DNA from: Nitrospirota bacterium
GTDB lineage: Bacteria > Nitrospirota > 9FT-COMBO-42-15 > HDB-SIOI813
Length of the DNA stretch: 10,934 bases
Direction: 5' to 3'
NCBI GenBank assembly: GCA_023248365.1
Contig: JAHFER010000029.1
Span: 1-10,934 of the forward strand
Below are positions 7,016 through 10,934 of the stretch, one piece after another. Below the pieces are notes generated by a model. That model did not search any database and was not told the DNA's origin. It worked only from the letters and a program-made list of their open reading frames with translations. Both the position numbers and the translations under genes were made by a program. Position 1 is the stretch's first letter; every line of letters begins with the position of its first letter.

Positions 7016-8044
7016 TCATCCAAAGAACGTCTCTGCTATTTCATAAAGCTCCATATCCACAGTCTTTGATCTTGTCACCCCTTCTTCGAGACTTACCGCA
7101 ATTATCTGATTTCCTCTTAATGCCACCATCTTGCCAAAGTCTTTCTTCTGTATAAGATTAACTGCAGCAATTCCGTAGCGTGTTGCGAGAATCCTGTCAA
7201 AGGCTGTGGGATTACCACCTCGCTGTAGATGCCCTAATACAACATCCCTTGTTTCAGAGCCTGTCCTCTTTTCAATCTCTTCACATAAAAATTTTCCTAT
7301 ACCACCAAGTGCAACATGCCCAAAGGCATCTATTTTGCTGTCTTTTGTAACCGCTCTCTCTGCCTCTGCCAGCACAGCACCCTCAGCTACCACAATAAGG
7401 CTGAATGTCCTCCCTGTGCTCTGCCTCCTCTTTATACTGTCACAGACCTCATCTATTGTAAAAGGCTTCTCAGGGATAAGTATGTAATCTGCCCCTCCTG
7501 AAAGGCCTCCGTATGTAGCAATCCAGCCGGCGTGACGCCCCATTACTTCCACTACAAGAACCCTGTGATGAGATTCTGCCGTACTATGCAGGTTATCAAG
7601 TGCATTCATAACTACGTTTACAGCAGAATCAAACCCAAAGGTAAAATCCGTGGCTGAAAGGTCATTATCAATGGTTTTTGGTATACCAATGGTATTGATA
7701 CCCATCCCATACAGTTTGTTTGCAACACCGAGTGTATCATCCCCTCCTATTGCAATAAGCGCCTCAATTCCCAGCTTATTTAGATTTTCTATTACCTTCT
7801 GAGGTCCACCTTCTTTTGCAAATGGGTTGGTCCTTGATGTCCCGAGAATAGTACCTCCCAGGTGCAGAATACCTGAAACAGCATTTGAATCAAGATTTTT
7901 ATAATTAAGATCAACCAACCCCTTCCAGCCATCCCGAATACCAATTACCTCATACCCAAGTTTTAATGACTTTTTAACTACTGCCCTGATAGCAGGATTA
8001 AGCCCCGGACAATCTCCTCCACCTGTTAATATGCCAATTTTCAC
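7016..8044 (-). CDS. pfkA: 6-phosphofructokinase, PPi-type signature
   Basis: A 342-residue PfkA-family enzyme phosphorylating fructose 6-phosphate to fructose 1,6-bisphosphate. The N-terminal GGGDCPGLN loop, the catalytic TIDND (124-128), MGRHAGW and GHLQRGGNPTAFDR are all present. The phosphoryl-donor site reads GGDD (Asp103) and PKTIDND (Lys123). In E. coli ATP-PFK these two positions are Gly104 and Gly124, whereas Asp and Lys mark pyrophosphate-dependent enzymes. By sequence this is therefore probably a reversible PPi-PFK, although automated annotation would likely call it ATP-dependent. The start is a GTG at 8044 with AGGAGGG (8052-8058) 7 nt upstream. That site begins right after the glgA stop (TGA 8062-8060), so glgA and pfkA form a tightly coupled pair. 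Confidence 0.93.
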   Translation of the reverse strand: MKIGILTGGGDCPGLNPAIRAVVKKSLKLGYEVIGIRDGWKGLVDLNYKNLDSNAVSGILHLGGTILGTSRTNPFAKEGGPQKVIENLNKLGIEALIAIGGDDTLGVANKLYGMGINTIGIPKTIDNDLSATDFTFGFDSAVNVVMNALDNLHSTAESHHRVLVVEVMGRHAGWIATYGGLSGGADYILIPEKPFTIDEVCDSIKRRQSTGRTFSLIVVAEGAVLAEAERAVTKDSKIDAFGHVALGGIGKFLCEEIEKRTGSETRDVVLGHLQRGGNPTAFDRILATRYGIAAVNLIQKKDFGKMVALRGNQIIAVSLEEGVTRSKTVDMELYEIAETFFG

Positions 8045-8059
8045 AAATACTCCCTCCTT

Positions 8060-9565
8060 TCAATTTTTTTTAATCTTCTCTCTCACCTTCTCATACAGCT
8101 TCAGGTATTCCCCTGCTGACCGCTTCAGTGAAAAGTCAGAATTCATTCCAGCGGCAACAATATCCTTCCAATGAGTTTTGTCTTTATATACAGAAAGTGC
8201 AAGGAGCACAGATTTCAAGAAATCCTCTCCGCTGTAGTGGTTAAACAGAAAACCTGTACACCTCTCTGTAACAATATCTGAAGGTAAATAATCCGTTAAT
8301 GTATCGGCAAGCCCTCCTGTTTTATGAGCCACAGGCACAGTGCCATATTTAAAGCTGAAGAGCTGATTCAAACCGCAGGGTTCATACTTGGAAGGCATAA
8401 GAAAAATATCAGCCCCTGCCTCAATCTTGTGGGAAAAAGTGATGTCAAATAACAGATTAACAGATAGTTTAGAAGGGTATTTTTCAGCATAATTTTTTAA
8501 TTTATCTTCATACTTTGGCTTACCTGAACCAAGTATAATTAACTGAATATCCAATTGCAAAAGCTCTTCAATAATCTCAAGCAATATGTCAAATCCCTTC
8601 TGGACATCTAACCTTGAAACCATTCCTAAAACAGGAATATCTTTTTCCGGTAAACTGCAATGTCTTTGAAGATCCTTTTTACATTTTCTTTTTCTTGTAA
8701 TTGTCTTAAAACTGTATTTTGAAATAATATAGGGATCTATTGCAGGATCCCATTCAGTATAATCCACTCCATTAAGGATACCGTAAATATCTTCTGCCCG
8801 GTCTCTTAACACACCATCCAGGCCATGCCCGTATTCTTTAGTTTGTATTTCCCTGCTATATGTAGGACTGACTGCACTTAACATATCCGAATAGATGATA
8901 CCGCCTTTTAGAAGATTTATCTTTCCATAATACTCAAGCCCCTTGATTGTAAAAAGAGAATTATCAAGGCCAGTCAGGGGAAATTCCTCCTTACTGAATA
9001 ATCCCTGATAGCCCAGGTTATGTAAGGTAAATAATGTCCCGGCGCCTGCATAGAAATTTCGGAGCAAACTATCTTAATCTGTAAAATTCTTTAAGTATAT
9101 TGGGATAAGCGCTGTCTGCCAGTCGTTACAGTGTATGACATCAGGTTTCCATCCGAGTCTCTGGCCGAGTCTTTGAATAAAATAAAGCACTGCCATAGAG
9201 AAAAAAGAAAACCTCTCAAGATTATCCTCATAATCTTCTCCTGCTTCTCCATACAGTCCTTTTCTATCAAAATATTTATCGTTTGAAATGAAGTAGACAG
9301 GAACATCCGTATCAGGAAGTCTTCCCTCATAAAGTCCCGCTTCTTCAACCCTGTCGCCAATACTGACTTCTCTTGATTCTATAATTCTGTTCAGTTTTTG
9401 AGAGGCTTCATTTACTCCTGCGTACTTTGGAGTAATAACCCTTATGTCGCACCCCATGTCTGCAAGGGCTTTAGGAAGGCTGCCTGAGACATCCGCCAAA
9501 CCTCCTGTCTTAGAAAATGGTTTCACTTCAGAAGAACAGTATAGAATTTTAATTTTTTTTCTCAT
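8060..9565 (-). pseudogene. glgA: Glycogen synthase (GT5), broken by one in-frame TAA
   Basis: The gene encodes an ADP-glucose-dependent glycogen synthase of about 500 codons, but codon 164 is TAA (9074-9076). Both sides stay in the same frame and read as one GlgA: the N-terminal part has KTGGLADV (19-26), which binds the nucleotide sugar, and ends in the conserved HCNDWQTALIPIYLK. After the stop the protein resumes three codons later into TLFTLHNLGYQGLF, then GMVSRLDVQKGFD, YEPCGLNQLFSFKYG and the GMNSDFSLKRSAGEYL C-terminus. No residues are missing, so a single base change (from AAA, GAA or CAA) explains it. The 163-residue product would lack the C-terminal Rossmann domain and be inactive; a restart at TTG 9067 has no ribosome binding site. 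The ATG at 9565 fits the family N-terminus but has no clear Shine-Dalgarno. It is transcribed from a promoter at 9615-9643 and coupled to pfkA. A sequencing error is possible. Confidence 0.88.
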
Positions 9566-9614
9566 AATTGTTGCAAATAAACAGGAAGGTAATTCAATGG
9601 ATTAATTTGTCTGG

Positions 9615-9643
9615 ATATTATCAAAGGTAATATATAAAGTCAA
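9615..9643 (-). promoter_or_regulatory. Sigma70-type promoter for glgA-pfkA
   Basis: On the minus strand, TTGACT (9638-9643) is separated by 17 bp from TAATAT (9615-9620), a near-consensus pair with ideal spacing. The predicted start near 9608 leaves a leader of about 40 nt before the glgA ATG. It lies directly behind the stop codon of the protease gene, in a gap with no visible terminator. Confidence 0.55.
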
Positions 9644-9645
9644 TT

Positions 9646-10779
9646 TTAGTTCTTGCCCAGGTCTGTCTTTAACTTCAAAACCTGCATAATGTCTCTCTGA
9701 CTCACTATACCTATGATGTTCCCTCTTTCAACAACCACAAGACGCCCACGGTTATCCTCTACCATCTTGTCTAATGCCTCAACTGCACTTCTTTCAGGGG
9801 AAATAGTAAACTCTGAAGGATTTGTACTCATAATTTCCTTCACAGTTATGTGAGGCCACTTCTCTTTATCAACATTTTTGATGTCATGGAGGGAAATTGT
9901 TCCAAGCAGAATGCTATCAGAGACCACTGGAAAGCTGTTATAACGGTAACGAAAGAAATAGTCATTAACTGCCATTTCAATTGTCATATTTTCATCATGT
10001 ATTAAAATGACCGGAGAAACCATAATGTCACCTACCCTGACAGAGGCTAATGTATTGTGCAGTACAGTTTGTTTGTATCCCTCACCTGCTACCTGCTGGA
10101 GAAACATACCTATAAAAATTGACCAGAGCCCACTGATGAATTGCCCCTGCGTGAGGTTCCATAATCCCATGACAATTAAAAACATTGCAAATGCCTTTCC
10201 TATTCTGCTTGAAACCAAAGTCGCCTTATTAAGATTACCTGTCCTTTTCCATATAATCGCCCTTAATATCCTGCCGCCGTCAAGAGGAAAGCCCGGGATA
10301 AGATTGAATATGGCAATTAATGTATTTGTTGATGCAAGAAAGTAGGAAATGGCTAATACAGGAGATGTTGCCATACCTCTTCTGAATATAATTGCTATAA
10401 TCCAGAAAACCCCGGCCAGTAAAAAACTTAACGCCGGTCCGGCAGCAGCGATCTTCAACTCTCCTTTTGGACTTTTAGTCTCTCCAACCATGCTGGCGAT
10501 ACCGCCAAAGACAAATAGGGTAATACGATTGATCTGAATCCCCTCTCTTTGGGCAACATAGGAATGTGCAAGTTCGTGTAACAGGATCGAGGAAAATAAG
10601 ATTATGGCTGCAATAACAGACATAACCCAAATAACCGGAGGACTGTAGTACGGCCCCATAAAGGGAAAGTAATTTACAGCAAGGGTATATACTACAAGGG
10701 AAAAAACAATAAACCATGTATAGTGCACATGTATGGGTATTCCCAGCACTCTGAAAAGTTTAAAGCCTGTTGTTGCCAT
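9646..10779 (-). CDS. Site-2-type membrane zinc protease (M50) with two CBS domains
   Basis: A 377-residue intramembrane metalloprotease of the M50B group, built from about six hydrophobic segments in residues 10-240 followed by a cytoplasmic tail. The zinc site is HELAH (68-72, with Glu69 catalytic), and the third ligand is Asp167 in NLIPGFPLDGGR. The tail carries two CBS repeats (about 250-305 and 315-372), which in other proteins bind adenine nucleotides and could gate proteolysis by energy state. There is no PDZ domain, so it is not an RseP orthologue. The substrate is unknown; no anti-sigma factor lies nearby. The ATG at 10779 gives the expected family start (GFKLFRVLGIPIHVHYTWF), but only a weak, distant GGA precedes it. 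It is separated from the upstream gene by a repeat, and glgA has its own promoter, so it may be a single-gene unit. Confidence 0.92.
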   Translation of the reverse strand: MATTGFKLFRVLGIPIHVHYTWFIVFSLVVYTLAVNYFPFMGPYYSPPVIWVMSVIAAIILFSSILLHELAHSYVAQREGIQINRITLFVFGGIASMVGETKSPKGELKIAAAGPALSFLLAGVFWIIAIIFRRGMATSPVLAISYFLASTNTLIAIFNLIPGFPLDGGRILRAIIWKRTGNLNKATLVSSRIGKAFAMFLIVMGLWNLTQGQFISGLWSIFIGMFLQQVAGEGYKQTVLHNTLASVRVGDIMVSPVILIHDENMTIEMAVNDYFFRYRYNSFPVVSDSILLGTISLHDIKNVDKEKWPHITVKEIMSTNPSEFTISPERSAVEALDKMVEDNRGRLVVVERGNIIGIVSQRDIMQVLKLKTDLGKN

Positions 10780-10806
10780 ATAGAATTAAATCCAGGATAA
10801 AAAATT

Positions 10807-10857
10807 ACCACAGAGTACACAGAGAAAAACATATTCTCTCTCTGAGTTCTCTGTGGT
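10807..10857. repeat. CACAGAG-type palindrome, probable bidirectional terminator
   Basis: ACCACAGAGTACACAGAGA (10807-10825) is mirrored by TCTCTGAGTTCTCTGTGGT (10839-10857), a 19-bp stem with two mismatches and a 13-nt loop. T-rich runs follow on both strands: the plus strand continues into TTTTCTTTTTT, and the minus strand continues into AATTTTTTAT. It lies just after the stop of the gene at the right edge, so it can terminate that transcript. It is a second member of the repeat family at 6898-6988. Confidence 0.7.
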
Positions 10858-10869
10858 TTTCTTTTTTAA

Positions 10870-10934
10870 CTAAAGAGCTGCAGAAAACCGCTCTTTAAGG
10901 CCGTCTTCATCAAAGAACCGGAGATAGCCTTCAG
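10870..10934 (-). CDS. C-terminal fragment of an unidentified protein
   Basis: The last 21 codons of a gene entering from the right edge, ending with EGYLRFFDEDGLKERFSAAL and a TAG at 10870-10872. Codon choice and the mix of charged and aromatic residues favour this frame. Another minus-strand frame is also open but reads poorly (ending LQLFS) and stops at 10866-10868. The fragment is too short to name a family. The palindrome immediately downstream looks like its terminator. Confidence 0.5.
   Translation of the reverse strand, partial: EGYLRFFDEDGLKERFSAAL

Noticed and set aside
6989..7018. Eight-codon ORF (MKEAYKEV) overlapping the pfkA stop, and an AGGAGG just after that stop
   Set aside because: The AGGAGG lies inside this tiny frame rather than ahead of it, and no start codon with a real ORF follows at a usable distance, so it is likely chance.
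9065..9067. Separate downstream gene starting at TTG 9067 (split glycogen synthase)
   Set aside because: There is no Shine-Dalgarno, the frame is the same as the upstream part, and the break falls inside the N-terminal domain rather than at a domain border, so a nonsense mutation is simpler.
9091..9360. 89-residue minus-strand ORF inside glgA
   Set aside because: It is an alternative frame of the well-supported GlgA coding sequence, with no recognisable protein features.

Overview
The window reads as a stretch of chromosome from an anaerobic or micro-aerobic, moderately AT-leaning bacterium. The gene mix fits an uncultured Nitrospirota-like or deltaproteobacterial-type lineage: an AprAB-type APS reductase, a GH57 glucanotransferase, a PPi-type phosphofructokinase, a GGDEF/HD-GYP protein, and two families of short dispersed palindromic repeats common in such genomes. 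The lineage is inference only. No phage, transposase, CRISPR, tRNA or rRNA is seen.

Left part (1-2531, all minus strand, transcribed right to left): a sulfur operon. A consensus sigma70-type promoter with an ATTCC-N4-GGAAT palindrome at the predicted transcription start drives an Rrf2-family regulator resembling CymR. It is followed 18 bp later by a compact APS reductase alpha subunit (aprA) and then, after a C/G-rich double-hairpin repeat, by the ferredoxin-like beta subunit (aprB), which runs off the left edge. The regulator type, the compact AprA and the A-then-B order suggest sulfate assimilation rather than sulfate respiration, although the AprA active-site residues look intact.

Middle (2604-4415, plus strand): a divergently transcribed soluble signalling protein, GAF-GGDEF-HD-GYP, with both c-di-GMP synthesis and degradation motifs preserved. 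It converges with the next operon with a 14-bp overlap of coding ends.

Right part (4402-10934, minus strand): alpha-glucan and glycolytic genes. In transcription order these are the tail of an unidentified gene (10870-10934), a repeat that can act as a terminator, a membrane site-2-type protease with two CBS domains, then glgA (glycogen synthase, broken by one in-frame TAA) directly coupled to pfkA. A CACAGAG-type inverted repeat follows, then acyP (acylphosphatase) coupled to a GH57 4-alpha-glucanotransferase/amylase. Together these would build and remodel alpha-glucan and feed it into or out of glycolysis through a PFK carrying the pyrophosphate-type signature. The glgA stop codon makes the biosynthetic arm questionable unless it is a sequencing error.

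No wholly new system is evident. The points most worth a second look are the CymR-like/AprAB operon with its operator, the hairpin repeat between aprA and aprB, the glgA nonsense codon, and the PPi-PFK signature.
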